Assembly (NCBI GenBank): GCA_003298465.1 | Contig: QNGA01000001.1 | Span: 1,240,001 to 1,304,000, forward strand | Reading direction: 5' to 3' | Length of the DNA stretch: 64,000 nt | Source of the DNA: a halophilic archaeon | Lineage (GTDB): Archaea > Halobacteriota > Halobacteria > Halobacteriales > Haladaptataceae | Notes under the pieces: generated by a model | What the model was told of the DNA's origin: nothing | Databases searched by the model: none | The model's input: the letters and a program-made list of their open reading frames with translations, nothing else | Part shown: piece after piece, positions 17,057 to 26,530 of the stretch | Layout: each line of letters begins with the position of its first letter | Position numbering within the stretch: the stretch's first letter is position 1 | Position numbers and translations under genes: made by a program

Positions 17057-18802
17057 TCAGGGGTAGGGGTGGAGTTGCCGGTCCGGGCGGGGGTCGAAAC
17101 CGAGGTCCGCCGGCACGGAGCGAGCGCGGTCGCCGAAGAAGGGGTCGCCGGTGAAAAGTGGCTGGGCCTCTGGCGCGAGCACGCGCACCGCCTCGAATCC
17201 GAGGCGCTCCACGTCCCGCGTGGTTAGCCGCGAACCGTACACGTCGAAGGCGTCGTTCGCGCGCGCTACGACCGCTTCGAGTTCCGCCTCGCCCTCCGGC
17301 GGGTCGTCGACCCCCACGCGGTCGCTCGGCACCGTCGTCTCCGGGTCGACGAACTCGCGGGCCGCCGCCGGAAAGTCGGCGTAGCGCGCGATGGCACCCT
17401 CCGCGTCGGCCGCCGCCTCCCGCCCCATCATCGACAGTTCCTGCCAGTTCTGGAGCGCCTCCGCGAGCGCCGACCGCGCTGCGGCGTCGGGGGCGAGGTT
17501 CGCGCCGGAACCGACCGCGAACCGCGGCCACTCGGCGTCGTCCCCGCGATGCACCGCCACCGCGACCACCGGAACGTCGACGTCCTGCGTGACGAGCAAC
17601 GGCGTCACCGAGAGGTCCTCCGCGCGCGCTCGCTTCGCGAGCGTCCTGAACCCCTCGTCGTCCACGTCGAGTCCGAGCGGGTCGAACGTGGAGTACCACG
17701 ACAGCATCGTCGCGTCGCGTTCGACGACTTCGTACAGCCCCGACAGGAGCGCCTCCGTGGTCGAGTTGCCGAGGCCCAGCCCGGTCGTTATCGGCGGCTT
17801 GAACCGCGGTTCCGTCGGCGGGAAGTGGACGAACTCCGCCGGGAGGGTGACGGGTTCGCCCGTGGCGAGGTTCCGGCCGGGGACCCACGCACACTCCGTC
17901 CCTCCTGCGTCCGACCACCCCTCTGGTCGGACGAACTCGCGCGGCGGAACGGCGTCGTCGAGCGCGGACGCCGGCGCGACTCCGAACTCGGACCCGCGGT
18001 AGACGCCCGCACAGTAGCGCTCCAGGGCCTCCCCGAGCGCCTTCATCAGTGCGGCGTCCCAGTCGGCGGCGACCCCGGCGGCCTGCTCCGCCGCGCGGGC
18101 GTCGCTGAACGCCGACGTGTCGGTCACCTCCGCGAGGTAGTACGGAACCGGGAACGAGGCCACCTCGCCGAGCGAGGCGACGACGCCGACGCGCTCGTCC
18201 AGCGCCTGCTCCGCGCGCTCGACCGACTCCTCGACCGACACCGTCGCGTGCCCGACAGAGAGGGTTCGGTCGCGCGCCTCCCCGCACGTCTCACAGCCGG
18301 GAACGGGCAGGAGCGTCCGCTGGGCGTGGGGCAGTTCGAGGACGCCGCCGAGGACGGGCGATTCGCCGCCCGACAGCAGCGCGACCGCCTCGCGTCCGGC
18401 GAGTGCGCCAGCGAGCCGCGCCGTCGCGCGTTCGACCGGCTCGTCCCGGGTCTCGTCGCTCGCCGGCTCGTCCCCGTCGTCGGCGTTCGCCGCCACGCGG
18501 TTTCGCAGGCAGTCGTAGCAGGCCGTTCCCGGTCCGAAGCCGGAGACGGCGGCGTCGACGTCCCCGAGCGCGTGCCCGCCGACGCCCCCGAGTTCGACCG
18601 CCAGCCACGGCGTCCCGTCGCTCGCTCGATTCGCGCGCGAGAACGCGTCGTCGCCGACGCCCCCGACGACGACGCCGAACTCGACCGCTTCCAGGTCCGT
18701 GGCCGCACACTCCCGGGCCGTCCCGTCGGCGTCCGAGAGCGCTGCCCGGACCGCGTCCGCGGCGGGACCGTCTCCGACGACGCCGAACTGTCGCTCGCTC
18801 AT
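17057..18802 (-). CDS. YcaO-domain protein with N-terminal E1-like/zinc region
   Basis: YcaO proteins use ATP to activate peptide amide bonds, forming azolines (TOMM natural products), thioamides or amidines. In the 581-residue protein the first 190 residues look like the partner 'C' domain of a TOMM cyclodehydratase: an FGVVGDGPAADAV-type nucleotide-fold opening and two cysteine pairs (Cys95/98 and Cys170/173) suited to one zinc. The YcaO domain follows, with the ATP/Mg motifs 'GEALERY', SxxxExxER ('SGLYEVVER', about residue 355) and 'SALAEALQ'. The C-terminus ends HPYP, a weak echo of the proline-rich end of azoline-forming members. No precursor peptide, dehydrogenase (SagB) or TfuA is adjacent. 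Its substrate is unknown. Confidence 0.85.
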   Translation of the reverse strand: MSERQFGVVGDGPAADAVRAALSDADGTARECAATDLEAVEFGVVVGGVGDDAFSRANRASDGTPWLAVELGGVGGHALGDVDAAVSGFGPGTACYDCLRNRVAANADDGDEPASDETRDEPVERATARLAGALAGREAVALLSGGESPVLGGVLELPHAQRTLLPVPGCETCGEARDRTLSVGHATVSVEESVERAEQALDERVGVVASLGEVASFPVPYYLAEVTDTSAFSDARAAEQAAGVAADWDAALMKALGEALERYCAGVYRGSEFGVAPASALDDAVPPREFVRPEGWSDAGGTECAWVPGRNLATGEPVTLPAEFVHFPPTEPRFKPPITTGLGLGNSTTEALLSGLYEVVERDATMLSWYSTFDPLGLDVDDEGFRTLAKRARAEDLSVTPLLVTQDVDVPVVAVAVHRGDDAEWPRFAVGSGANLAPDAAARSALAEALQNWQELSMMGREAAADAEGAIARYADFPAAAREFVDPETTVPSDRVGVDDPPEGEAELEAVVARANDAFDVYGSRLTTRDVERLGFEAVRVLAPEAQPLFTGDPFFGDRARSVPADLGFDPRPDRQLHPYP

Positions 18803-18882
18803 GCGGGGACCCAGACGCCCGCGTGTCAAAAGCGACGCGGATAGCTATCGCTGTCGGAAAAAAGAACGAAAAGAACGCGTCG

Positions 18883-19707
18883 TCAGTGGAGGATGCTCTG
18901 GGCGACGCCGGCCAGCTGGTCCGCGTCGGCGCCCTCCAGTTCCTCGTGTGCCAGCTTCAGGCGCAGGCGGGGACGACCGACGTCGATGGGGACCTTCTCC
19001 GTTCCGATGAGGCCCATGTCCTCGAGTTTCGTCTTCGTCCGCGAGAACGTCGCCTTGCTCGCGATGCCGACGTCCTCGCCCCACTTGCTGATGTCGTACA
19101 GCAGCGCCTCGTTCTTCGCGGCGACGAGCAGGCTGATGGTCACCTCGTCGAGACCGTCACCGTCACCGCGTGCGGTTTCGAGCGAGGCGAGCACGCTGTC
19201 GAAGTCGTCCTCGGCCTCGGGACTGATCTCCTCTTCCAGCGTCGCCCGCACGCGCGAGAGCGGCGGCGTGCGCAGCGAGAACTCCTCCGCGTCGTCCCAG
19301 CGCGTCGCGTACGCGTCGTTGGCCGCCTCGACGAACTCGTCGTCGCCGCTCGTCAGCCCGCCGACGTGGTCGCCCGCAGCGACGAGCGCGATGACGAGTT
19401 CGTCGGTGATGAGCAGCTCGTTCCCGGACGGCTCCTCCGTCGTGCGCATCGTGAGCGCCCCCTCGTCGATGAGGTCCGCGGCGTTGCTGGCGATAATGAA
19501 GTCCTCCATCACGTCCTTGAGGATGGATTCGTCGGCCAGCATCCGCATCTCCGGCAGGTCGCCGTCGTACCCCGTCGCAGCGTCGACGAGCTGCTCGATG
19601 ACGTCCGCCGAGGGGTTGACGACGAGCATGCTCTCGGGCGATTCGTCGATGGCAGTTCGTAAAATTTCACTGACACTTTTATTCAGCAGGTTCGATTTTG
19701 TTTCCAT
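18883..19707 (-). CDS. tbsP: TbsP-like transcription regulator (DUF5821)
   Basis: The 274-residue protein resembles haloarchaeal TbsP, reported in Haloferax to act with TrmB on gluconeogenic/glycolytic gapdh expression. An N-terminal segment 'ILRTAIDESPESMLVVNPSA' starts a phosphate-sensor-like domain, and the C-terminal 80 residues form a winged helix ('SKWGEDVGIASKATFSRTK') suited to DNA binding. The identification rests on remembered family sequence rather than a search. The start at 19707 fits a TATA block at 19731-19741. TrmB is encoded about 5 kb away, which supports a carbon-metabolism role. Confidence 0.75.
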   Translation of the reverse strand: METKSNLLNKSVSEILRTAIDESPESMLVVNPSADVIEQLVDAATGYDGDLPEMRMLADESILKDVMEDFIIASNAADLIDEGALTMRTTEEPSGNELLITDELVIALVAAGDHVGGLTSGDDEFVEAANDAYATRWDDAEEFSLRTPPLSRVRATLEEEISPEAEDDFDSVLASLETARGDGDGLDEVTISLLVAAKNEALLYDISKWGEDVGIASKATFSRTKTKLEDMGLIGTEKVPIDVGRPRLRLKLAHEELEGADADQLAGVAQSILH

Positions 19708-19730
19708 GTCTACGCGGACGAGATTCATCT

Positions 19731-19741
19731 ATTTAATTTTA
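19731..19741 (-). promoter_or_regulatory. Probable TATA box of tbsP
   Basis: Read on the minus strand, taaaattaaat lies 24-34 bases before the ATG at 19707. This favours that start over the in-frame ATG at 19728. Confidence 0.5.
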
Positions 19742-19742
19742 A

Positions 19743-20042
19743 CGCTCGAACTCGACGGAAATCATAGGTTATGTTGGATGAACAATTGGTCAATGGGGTA
19801 ATTACAAACGGTAGTGACGTATAATGGGTCCCTGACCGTCGTACCAGATACGGCACCGCGCTGGAAAAGAAATTCCGGCCGTCGTCGTCCGCTCCGTCCG
19901 TCTGTCCCGGAATCTGTCGGTCGAAACGACCGTCGAATCGACGACGCCGAGGACGGCCGTCGAGTAACTCCTACTTACTAATTACATTTTCCCTGAACAG
20001 TCCGAAAGAATGAAGTGTGAATGTGAAGTATGAACTATTGTC
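19743..20042. other. 300-base gap between tbsP and the 46-residue gene
   Basis: No frame here looks coding. The section nearest tbsP and the section nearest 20040 are AT-rich (for example cttactaattacatttt at 19974-19990), consistent with divergent promoters. The GC-rich centre shows only short Ser/Arg-coding noise. Confidence 0.4.
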
Positions 20043-20183
20043 ATGCGACGTAAGATACGCCAGTGGTTCACGGAGCATCCGAAGGCAACGAACCTCGCAT
20101 TCAGCCTGCTGTTTGGATACACGATCCTGGCAGAGTACGGGATTTCGCCACAGGTCCACTCCGGCGGAGCGACGGGTCCCTAG
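20043..20183 (+). CDS. 46-residue single-helix membrane peptide (DUF7503-like)
   Basis: The frame encodes a basic start (MRRKIRQWFTEHPKAT), one hydrophobic helix of about 18 residues (NLAFSLLFGYTILAEY) and a short polar tail ending GGATGP. The 'EHPKAT' before the helix and the terminal GP are features I recall from a family of tiny haloarchaeal proteins (DUF7503), though I cannot confirm this. An amphipathic or transmembrane location is likely. It is convergent with the CHAT protease gene, and the two stop codons overlap, an arrangement that suggests a functional pair. It is too short for most gene callers. Confidence 0.6.
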   Translation: MRRKIRQWFTEHPKATNLAFSLLFGYTILAEYGISPQVHSGGATGP

Positions 20184-22276
20184 TCGGCGAGCGCGGTCAG
20201 AACTTCGTCGGACCAGCAGAGTTCTCCGGCGAACACTATCGGCATTTTTGCGTGTTCGAGGAACGTCCGTAGGTCCGAGCGAGAGAGTTCGAACGCGGCG
20301 TCGTCCCCGTGGAGATAGATGTCCTGATTGTCCTGGATGTACGGCTGATAGCCGCTGCCGACCATGCGCACCATCAACGACCGATACCTGAACTCGTATC
20401 CGTCGCCGTCGCTCTCGATTTTCCCGACGATGGGGAAGGTGGTTTCACTCTGGGCGAGTTGATACGTCCCGTCGCCGACGACGGAGTAGTCCTTCCCGGT
20501 CATGATTCGCCTCCGGGACAGTTGCATCGCCGTCTGGATGCTGAATCCGTTCATCAGCAGTCGAGCGAACGAGACGCCGACCTTCGCGGCCTGCTTGTTC
20601 AACACCTTGTTGAACGTAACCGCGCCCGCGACGCTCCCCTTCTTGACCAGTTCCATCCCCTCGTAGTACGACCCGCAGGCGTTCAGGAAGAACGTCTGAA
20701 CGTTGCTCTCCGCGATGTTCGCCACGGAGAGATTCCCGTCGGTACATCGGAGGCCGTCTTCCTCGCAGTGTCCGATGTAGTGGACGAAGTCGCGTGGGGT
20801 CTCCAGCACGCCCGCGAGTTCGTCGCGGCGAAGGTACTCTCGCACCGTCACGTCCATCGGGAGTTCCTCGGCCCGCTCTCGGTAGATGTCGGCGGCGCTC
20901 TCGTGCTCCGTCTCCATCTCCTCGTCGTTCAGAATCAGCGCCACTTCTATCTCGTCGCCCTCCCTGTCGAGGTAGTCGAACCGGTTCTCGTACGCGGTCG
21001 GTTCCACCTTGAACACGTCGATGGGGACGCCGTCGGCGAGCCAGCCGTGGACGCGTCCGCGGTGCAGTTCGGGCTTGACGCGATCGACCGACGTAACCGG
21101 ACCGGCGCCGGTACGGCGGTAGGGCTTGGCGGTCGCTCGTCCGGGAGTTCCCGGTGTACCACGGTAGAAGTCGTCCAGCGACGCGTCGAGGAGTTCGCCC
21201 GGATTCAGCTCCGACGTCTCCGGCAGGTAGACGAGCGAGAGATTCGAGAGCATGTACGGCAGCGACGAGACGTTGTCCACGACCGGGCCGACGTACGTCG
21301 AGAGGTGCCAGTCCGGCAACTCGTCGTCGATGCGCTCGAACGGCGCGAGCATGTAGGTGACGAGCTGTTCCGCGGGCGACGATTCGTACGTCTCCTCGGC
21401 GTCGATCTCCACCTCGTCGAGCAGCGGTAGCTCCGCTAGATTCCAGCTGTGCGGTCCCGCATTGCGGACCAGACAGTCGAGGAAGAACACGCGTCTGAGC
21501 ATGTCGGCGGCCTCGTGCTGGAACTGCGGAAGCGGGCTGAACGAGTACGTGTAGTCGAGTGCCGGCGCGCGCAGCACCGGGGCGTCACGGCGCTCGGCTT
21601 TCACGTCCGCCTGCAGGTAGTACGCGAGCGGTGCGGCGACGAACAGCGAGTCGAAGTCGTCCGGCACGAGCAACTCGATGCCGACGTCTTTCCGCCGGTC
21701 CCGGACGCTCTCCGGAACGTCGGTCTGGTTGCCGACCGATATCCGGGGCGGATGGCCCCGGAGCGTCGGAAACGACCGGTCCGGCCCCGTGGTCTTGTGG
21801 GAGGCAGAGAGGGAGGTGAGCGCCGTCGCCAGGCCGTGCGGCGTCGGCGGCACGGTGACGGTGTCGACGGGTACCTCGTGGTGGCTCCGGAACCCGAACG
21901 TGACCCTGGTCGGCGCCGCGAACTCGACGATCAGCTCGTCGAAGTCGTCCGTCTTCCGCACCGTCGCCGGATCGGAGAAACGAAGGTAGGTCTTGACGTT
22001 GCCGTGGACGTTGACGAGGTAGTCGCTGTCTGACAACGAGAGCGTACCGGAGTCACCCCCGTGTTCGTAACGGTCGCCTGTTGTAAGGTCGGTGACGATA
22101 GCCAGACTCGGCGGAAACCGCAGTTCGGACGCGACCCCCGTGACCGTCTCGTCGACGGGGCGGTCGATGTCGAGCGGGCTGCTACTCCTGCGCCAGTCGG
22201 GTGCGCCTATGGAAATCCCCGTTTTCGTCCGGTCGAATGCCCGGATCCCGTCGTTCGTCTCCTCCCACTCGATCAT
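20180..22276 (-). CDS. CHAT-domain caspase-like protease
   Basis: The C-terminal half of this 698-residue protein matches the CHAT family of caspase-like cysteine peptidases. 'DFVHYIGHCEEDG' gives the catalytic histidine (His503), and 'VQTFFLNACGSYYEG' gives the nucleophile (Cys534), followed by 'GSVAGAVT' as in CHAT proteins. A CHAT/HetF link to TPR repeats is absent. The first 450 residues are not recognised; they are mixed alpha/beta with no membrane segment. Bacterial CHAT proteases act in defence (for example with gasdermins or Craspase) and in programmed death. Here the convergent partner is a 46-residue membrane peptide. The gene is divergent from glyA. Cleavage of the peptide is speculation. 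Confidence 0.82.
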   Translation of the reverse strand: MIEWEETNDGIRAFDRTKTGISIGAPDWRRSSSPLDIDRPVDETVTGVASELRFPPSLAIVTDLTTGDRYEHGGDSGTLSLSDSDYLVNVHGNVKTYLRFSDPATVRKTDDFDELIVEFAAPTRVTFGFRSHHEVPVDTVTVPPTPHGLATALTSLSASHKTTGPDRSFPTLRGHPPRISVGNQTDVPESVRDRRKDVGIELLVPDDFDSLFVAAPLAYYLQADVKAERRDAPVLRAPALDYTYSFSPLPQFQHEAADMLRRVFFLDCLVRNAGPHSWNLAELPLLDEVEIDAEETYESSPAEQLVTYMLAPFERIDDELPDWHLSTYVGPVVDNVSSLPYMLSNLSLVYLPETSELNPGELLDASLDDFYRGTPGTPGRATAKPYRRTGAGPVTSVDRVKPELHRGRVHGWLADGVPIDVFKVEPTAYENRFDYLDREGDEIEVALILNDEEMETEHESAADIYRERAEELPMDVTVREYLRRDELAGVLETPRDFVHYIGHCEEDGLRCTDGNLSVANIAESNVQTFFLNACGSYYEGMELVKKGSVAGAVTFNKVLNKQAAKVGVSFARLLMNGFSIQTAMQLSRRRIMTGKDYSVVGDGTYQLAQSETTFPIVGKIESDGDGYEFRYRSLMVRMVGSGYQPYIQDNQDIYLHGDDAAFELSRSDLRTFLEHAKMPIVFAGELCWSDEVLTALAD

Positions 22277-22351
22277 GCCGGCAGTAAAACTGTTATCCCA
22301 CCATTAACTTATATTTCTATCGGGGAGAGGGACGCTACTCACCGAAAGGTA

Positions 22352-22360
22352 AACTTATAC
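22352..22360 (+). promoter_or_regulatory. Probable TATA box of glyA
   Basis: aacttatac lies 24-32 bases before the glyA ATG at 22384, the spacing expected for a leaderless haloarchaeal transcript. Confidence 0.55.
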
Positions 22361-22383
22361 GCCGTGCTGTCCCCGAGTAGCAC

Positions 22384-23631
22384 ATGAAGTACGACCACGT
22401 CCGGGAGGTCGATCCCGACGTCGCAGATGCCTTGTCAGCGGAGGTAGACCGCCAGCGCGACACGCTCGCAATGATCGCGAGCGAGAACCACGTGAGCGAG
22501 GCGGTCCTCGAGGCCCAGGGGAGCACCCTCACGAACAAGTACGCCGAGGGCTACCCCGGCGAACGCTACTACGGCGGCTGTGAACACGTCGACACGGTCG
22601 AGGAACTCGCCATCGAGCGCGCCGAGGAACTCTGGGGCGCCGACCACGTCAACGTCCAGCCGCACAGCGGGAGCCAGGCGAACATGGGCGTCTACCTCGC
22701 CGTGCTCGACCCCGGCGACAAGATTCTCTCGCTCGACCTGACCCACGGCGGCCACCTCAGCCACGGCCACCACGTCAACTTCGCCGGTCAGCTCTACGAG
22801 GTCGAACACTACGAGGTCGACACCGAAACCGGCACCATCGACTACGACGCGCTCCTCGACCACGCCCGCGAGTTCCAGCCCGACATCGTCGTCTCGGGAT
22901 ACTCGGCGTACCCCCGGCAGGTCGAGTGGGAGCGCATCCAGGCGGCCGCCGACGTCGCCGACGCCTACCACCTCGCCGACATCGCCCACATCACCGGACT
23001 CGTCGCGGCGGGCGAACACCCCTCGCCCGTCGGCGTCGCGGACTTCGTCACCGGCTCGACGCACAAGACCATCCGGTCGGGTCGCGGCGGCATCATCATG
23101 TGCGACGAGGAGTACGCGGACGACGTCGATTCGGCCGTCATCCCCGGTATGCAGGGCGGTCCGCTGATGCACAACGTCGCGGGCAAGGCGGTCGGATTCA
23201 AGGAGGCCCTCCAGCCCGAGTTCGAGGAGTACGCCGCCCAGACGGTGAAGAACGCAGAGGTTCTCGGCGAACAGCTTCGGGAGCACGGGTTCGGCCTCGT
23301 CTCCGGCGGCACCGACACGCACCTCGTGCTCGTCGACCTCCGGGAGTCCCACGAGGACGTGACCGGCAAGGAGGCCGAGCAGGCGCTCGAAGACGTCGGC
23401 ATCGTCCTGAACGCCAACACGGTGCCGGGCGAGACGCGCTCGCCGTTCGTCACCAGCGGCATCCGCGCCGGCACGCCCGCGCTCACGACCCGCGGCTTCG
23501 ACGCCGACGACATGCGCGAGGTCGGCGACCTCATCGCGAAAGTCGTCGACAACGTCGACGACGAGGACGTGCGAGCGGACGCCGCCGAACGCGTCCAGAA
23601 GCTCTGCGACGCGAACCCCCTGTACGAGTAA
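22384..23631 (+). CDS. glyA: Serine hydroxymethyltransferase
   Basis: This PLP enzyme interconverts serine and glycine with transfer of a one-carbon unit to tetrahydrofolate. The 415-residue protein has 'LIAMIASENHVSEAV'-type opening (here LAMIASENHVSEAV), 'YPGERYYGGCE', 'HSGSQANMGVY' and the Schiff-base signature 'TGSTHKTIRSGRGG' with Lys228. Length and motif order are normal for the family. Its methylene-THF product is the substrate of FolD encoded about 15 kb away. A promoter is seen immediately upstream, and the divergent neighbour is the CHAT gene. Confidence 0.96.
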   Translation: MKYDHVREVDPDVADALSAEVDRQRDTLAMIASENHVSEAVLEAQGSTLTNKYAEGYPGERYYGGCEHVDTVEELAIERAEELWGADHVNVQPHSGSQANMGVYLAVLDPGDKILSLDLTHGGHLSHGHHVNFAGQLYEVEHYEVDTETGTIDYDALLDHAREFQPDIVVSGYSAYPRQVEWERIQAAADVADAYHLADIAHITGLVAAGEHPSPVGVADFVTGSTHKTIRSGRGGIIMCDEEYADDVDSAVIPGMQGGPLMHNVAGKAVGFKEALQPEFEEYAAQTVKNAEVLGEQLREHGFGLVSGGTDTHLVLVDLRESHEDVTGKEAEQALEDVGIVLNANTVPGETRSPFVTSGIRAGTPALTTRGFDADDMREVGDLIAKVVDNVDDEDVRADAAERVQKLCDANPLYE

Positions 23632-23718
23632 CCGTCCGCTCCGTCTCCCGCGACCCCTTCCGGCGCACCCCAGTGTTCGGGGGTCGAGACTAAGTGCGCA
23701 TCCGTCGTACCGTACTCC

Positions 23719-24465
23719 ATGCCCGACGGAGAGCCTCCAGTGCGCGCGTCGTTCGAAATCACCACCGAACGGGAGCCGAGCGCGACGCTACTCGCCGGCT
23801 TCTCGGAGTTCGGACTGGCCGGCCTGACCGCCGTCGACTACCTCGCCGACCACCTCGGTCTGGAGGAGACCGGTCACGTCACCGCCGACCAGTTGCCCGC
23901 CATCACGCCGTTCGAGAACGGCCGCCCCCGCCACCACACCCGGCTCTTCTCCCGGCCCGATCTCGACGTCACCATACTGCTCGGGGAACTCTTCGTCCCG
24001 GCGTGGGCCGCCGACTCGTTCGGCCGGTCCGTCCTCGACTGGACCGAGGCGAATGGGGTCGAGGAGATCGCCGTCCTCTCCGGCGTCCCCGTTCCGCACG
24101 GCCCCGAAGAGCACCGCGTCTTCCACATCGCCACCGAGGACTACCACGACAGTCGCCTCGCCGACGCGGACGTCCCCGGGATGGGACGCGGCTTCCTCGA
24201 CGGCGTGAACGCGACGCTCGTCGGCCAGGGAATCGACTCCCCGCTCGGCGTCGGCGTCTACGTCACGCCCGTCCACGCCCAGGCGCCCGACGTCGAAGCC
24301 GCGCTCCGACTCATCGCCGCCGTCGACGAGGTGTACGACCTCGACGTCGACACCGGACCGCTGGAGGCGTTCGCCGAGGAGGTCAGCGGGTACTACGAGG
24401 AACTGTCCGCGCGACTGCAGGCCGCGAGCGAGGAGGAGCACGCCACCGACAGGATGTTCATGTAG
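23719..24465 (+). CDS. PAC2 family protein (proteasome assembly chaperone-like)
   Basis: The 248-residue protein carries the PAC2 fold seen in eukaryotic proteasome assembly chaperone 2 and in archaeal ATP-grasp-associated proteins. Key features are '[21 protein letters not shown]', shortened here to the conserved GF.e.GlaG motif, '[11 protein letters not shown]' and '[14 protein letters not shown]'. The acidic C-terminal helix is typical. Archaeal PAC2 proteins can bind the proteasome core through a terminal HbYX motif. This one ends 'RMFM', which does not match. Function is therefore uncertain. Confidence 0.85.
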   Translation: MPDGEPPVRASFEITTEREPSATLLAGFSEFGLAGLTAVDYLADHLGLEETGHVTADQLPAITPFENGRPRHHTRLFSRPDLDVTILLGELFVPAWAADSFGRSVLDWTEANGVEEIAVLSGVPVPHGPEEHRVFHIATEDYHDSRLADADVPGMGRGFLDGVNATLVGQGIDSPLGVGVYVTPVHAQAPDVEAALRLIAAVDEVYDLDVDTGPLEAFAEEVSGYYEELSARLQAASEEEHATDRMFM

Positions 24466-24529
24466 CCGCCGGGAGACGGTCGGTGGAAAACGGGGGGAGA
24501 TAAGGCGCTCGGTCGGCTTGCCAGTAACA

Positions 24530-25582
24530 ATGACCTCGGACGACCTCTACCGCACGCTGGAGCGCGTGGGGGAGCGGTTCAACCTCGGCGAGTACGAGAT
24601 AGACGCCTACCTTACCGTCCTCGAACACGGGGACCTGACCGCGAGCGAGATAGCCGAACGGACCGACATTCCCCAGCCGCGGGTGTACGACACGGTGCGG
24701 AGCCTCAGCGACCGCGGACTGGTCGAACTGCGCGAATCGCGGCCGATGAAGGTCATCGCCATCGACCCCGAGGAGGCGTTCTCCAACGTCCAGTCGTCGC
24801 TCGACGAGATGATAGCCGGCCTCGAATCGCGGTACACGGCGCCGGGACGCGACACCGAGGCCGTCTCGCTGGTGAAGTCCCGTTCGACCATCCTTCGGTA
24901 CCTCGAAGACGTCGTCGACGCGGCGGAGTACGAACTCGCGCTGTCGCTGACGCCCGACCTGCTCGACCGCTTCGCGGAGCAACTCTCCGTGGCCATCGAC
25001 GACGGCGTCAGCGTCGAACTCATCGTGACGCCCGCCTCGGAGGCACCGGAACCAGACGAGTTCGACTACGCCGCCGTCGCCACCACGGTGCGCGCCCGCC
25101 GCGGCATCACGACTCCGGTCATCGCCGTCGCCGACGGTCGGTACTCGATGTACGCGACGCAGGACGCGTTGCGCGACGACCGCGACCGCTACGGCGTCAT
25201 CTTCAACCGTTCCGCGCTGGGCTTTCTCGTCTCCGGGTTCTTCGGAACCGTCCTCTGGACGACCACCGAGCGCACGCTCTTCTCGAACGGCGAGGGGCGG
25301 TCGTTCCCCCGGCGGTACGCGTCCATCCGGCGCTGCGTGAAGGAGATTCAGGGGCTGGAGGGCGAGTTCTACGCCACCGTCGAGGGTCGGGACATCGAGA
25401 CGGGCGAGTCCCGCGTCGTCGAGGGGAAGATCGTCGGCTTCTCCTTCGAGGCGGGCGAGCGCGTCGCCGGGATGACCGTCGAGACCGCCGACGGCGAGGT
25501 CACCGTCGGCGGGCAGGTTGCGGCGCTCGAGACCATCGAGGCCCACGAGATTCGCGTCGGGAAAGGCGAACCGCCGGCGTAG
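24530..25582 (+). CDS. trmB: TrmB-family sugar-sensing regulator
   Basis: The 350-residue protein is a full-length TrmB: an N-terminal winged helix (residues 10-85; '[20 protein letters not shown]' includes the recognition helix), a coiled-coil linker, a phospholipase-D-like regulatory domain ('[20 protein letters not shown]'), and a C-terminal sugar-binding OB-like domain. In Halobacterium, TrmB represses gluconeogenesis and controls many sugar, amino acid and cofactor genes at TACT-N7-GAGTA-type sites. The start at 24530 fits the family. The ABC cluster 2.3 kb downstream is a plausible target, but I did not find a clear copy of that site upstream of it. Confidence 0.9.
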   Translation: MTSDDLYRTLERVGERFNLGEYEIDAYLTVLEHGDLTASEIAERTDIPQPRVYDTVRSLSDRGLVELRESRPMKVIAIDPEEAFSNVQSSLDEMIAGLESRYTAPGRDTEAVSLVKSRSTILRYLEDVVDAAEYELALSLTPDLLDRFAEQLSVAIDDGVSVELIVTPASEAPEPDEFDYAAVATTVRARRGITTPVIAVADGRYSMYATQDALRDDRDRYGVIFNRSALGFLVSGFFGTVLWTTTERTLFSNGEGRSFPRRYASIRRCVKEIQGLEGEFYATVEGRDIETGESRVVEGKIVGFSFEAGERVAGMTVETADGEVTVGGQVAALETIEAHEIRVGKGEPPA

Positions 25583-25612
25583 GCGGGTCGGTCGAGTTCC
25601 GACCGCGCCCGG

Positions 25613-26434
25613 TCAGTCGAGCGTGACGCTGCGCTGACCGCAGTCGGGACAGGCCAGCACCGTCTCGGGCGGAGCCATGGGGTTCGTCGTCGCACTGCCA
25701 CAGCAGTCGTCCGTGGTCGTCTCCGTCAGCGGAACGTCGCAGGCCGGACAGTCCTGGAGGAAGGTCCGCAGCGCGGACGCGGCGGGTGCGCGCAACGCGA
25801 CGGGGACGCCGTCGTCGGCGAGCGCTCGCACCGCCGCCACCTCCGCGACGGCGACGGGTCGCGGCAGCCACGTCTCGCTCGCCGGACCGCCGCCCGAGAG
25901 GACCAACCAACGACCCTCCTCGACCGCCTCGGCCGTCTCGGCGTGCTCTGCGACGCTCCGGACCGCGGTCGCGAGGTCCTCGTTCCGAACGTCCGCCATC
26001 GCCGCACGCCAGCGTTCGCGGAACCGCTCGTCGAGGTGGACGGTGTCGCCGACGGCGTGCAGGACCCCCGCGTCGACGAGGGTGTCGGCGGCGCGCTCGC
26101 CCGTCGCGTCGTCGGCTCCCGACGCGAGCGACCCCGGGTCGTCGGGCGAGGAGTCGGACGGGCCGGCGGCCTGCGGGTCGTCGATTCCGGGGAGCGCAGC
26201 GACGAACCGCGGTGCGAACCGTGGCGTCCCGGGGACGACGTATCCACGGAGTGCGATGGCGCCGCCGCCGACCGTCCCGAGCGCGAGGGCGGCGAGGCCG
26301 CGAACCGTGCGCCTGGCGGGCAACCAGAGTCCAACGCCCGCGCACGCGAACGCGAGGACCGCACCGTTGACCACCGTACAGGGCCAGCACCGATTCTCGC
26401 CGGTGTGTTCCGGGTTCCGGAGAGCGTCGAGCAT
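25613..26434 (-). CDS. Conserved haloarchaeal membrane/zinc protein
   Basis: The 273-residue protein starts 'MLDALRNPEHTGENRCWPCT', followed by two membrane helices (about 22-40 and 46-64). A soluble region of about 150 residues follows. The C-terminus contains CPAC, DCC and CPDC ('CPDCGQRSVTLD'), enough for a zinc site. I know similar haloarchaeal proteins but no function for them. The very long upstream extension of this frame (to 27778) is antisense to the aldo/keto reductase gene and is rejected. It is convergent with trmB. Confidence 0.72.
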   Translation of the reverse strand: MLDALRNPEHTGENRCWPCTVVNGAVLAFACAGVGLWLPARRTVRGLAALALGTVGGGAIALRGYVVPGTPRFAPRFVAALPGIDDPQAAGPSDSSPDDPGSLASGADDATGERAADTLVDAGVLHAVGDTVHLDERFRERWRAAMADVRNEDLATAVRSVAEHAETAEAVEEGRWLVLSGGGPASETWLPRPVAVAEVAAVRALADDGVPVALRAPAASALRTFLQDCPACDVPLTETTTDDCCGSATTNPMAPPETVLACPDCGQRSVTLD

Positions 26435-26530
26435 GGAAGAGTGGGGAGTGTTTGGTGGCGGGCCGGTTTGAGTGTTCGGGGCTCCCGAGGCCCACAGCCA
26501 TTTGCCGACGGGCAACCAGCAGGCGAACGT

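Noticed and set aside
20043..20183. Gasdermin as partner of the CHAT protease
   Set aside because: Known bacterial gasdermins have about 250 residues. The 46-residue peptide has only one helix and no resemblance to that fold.
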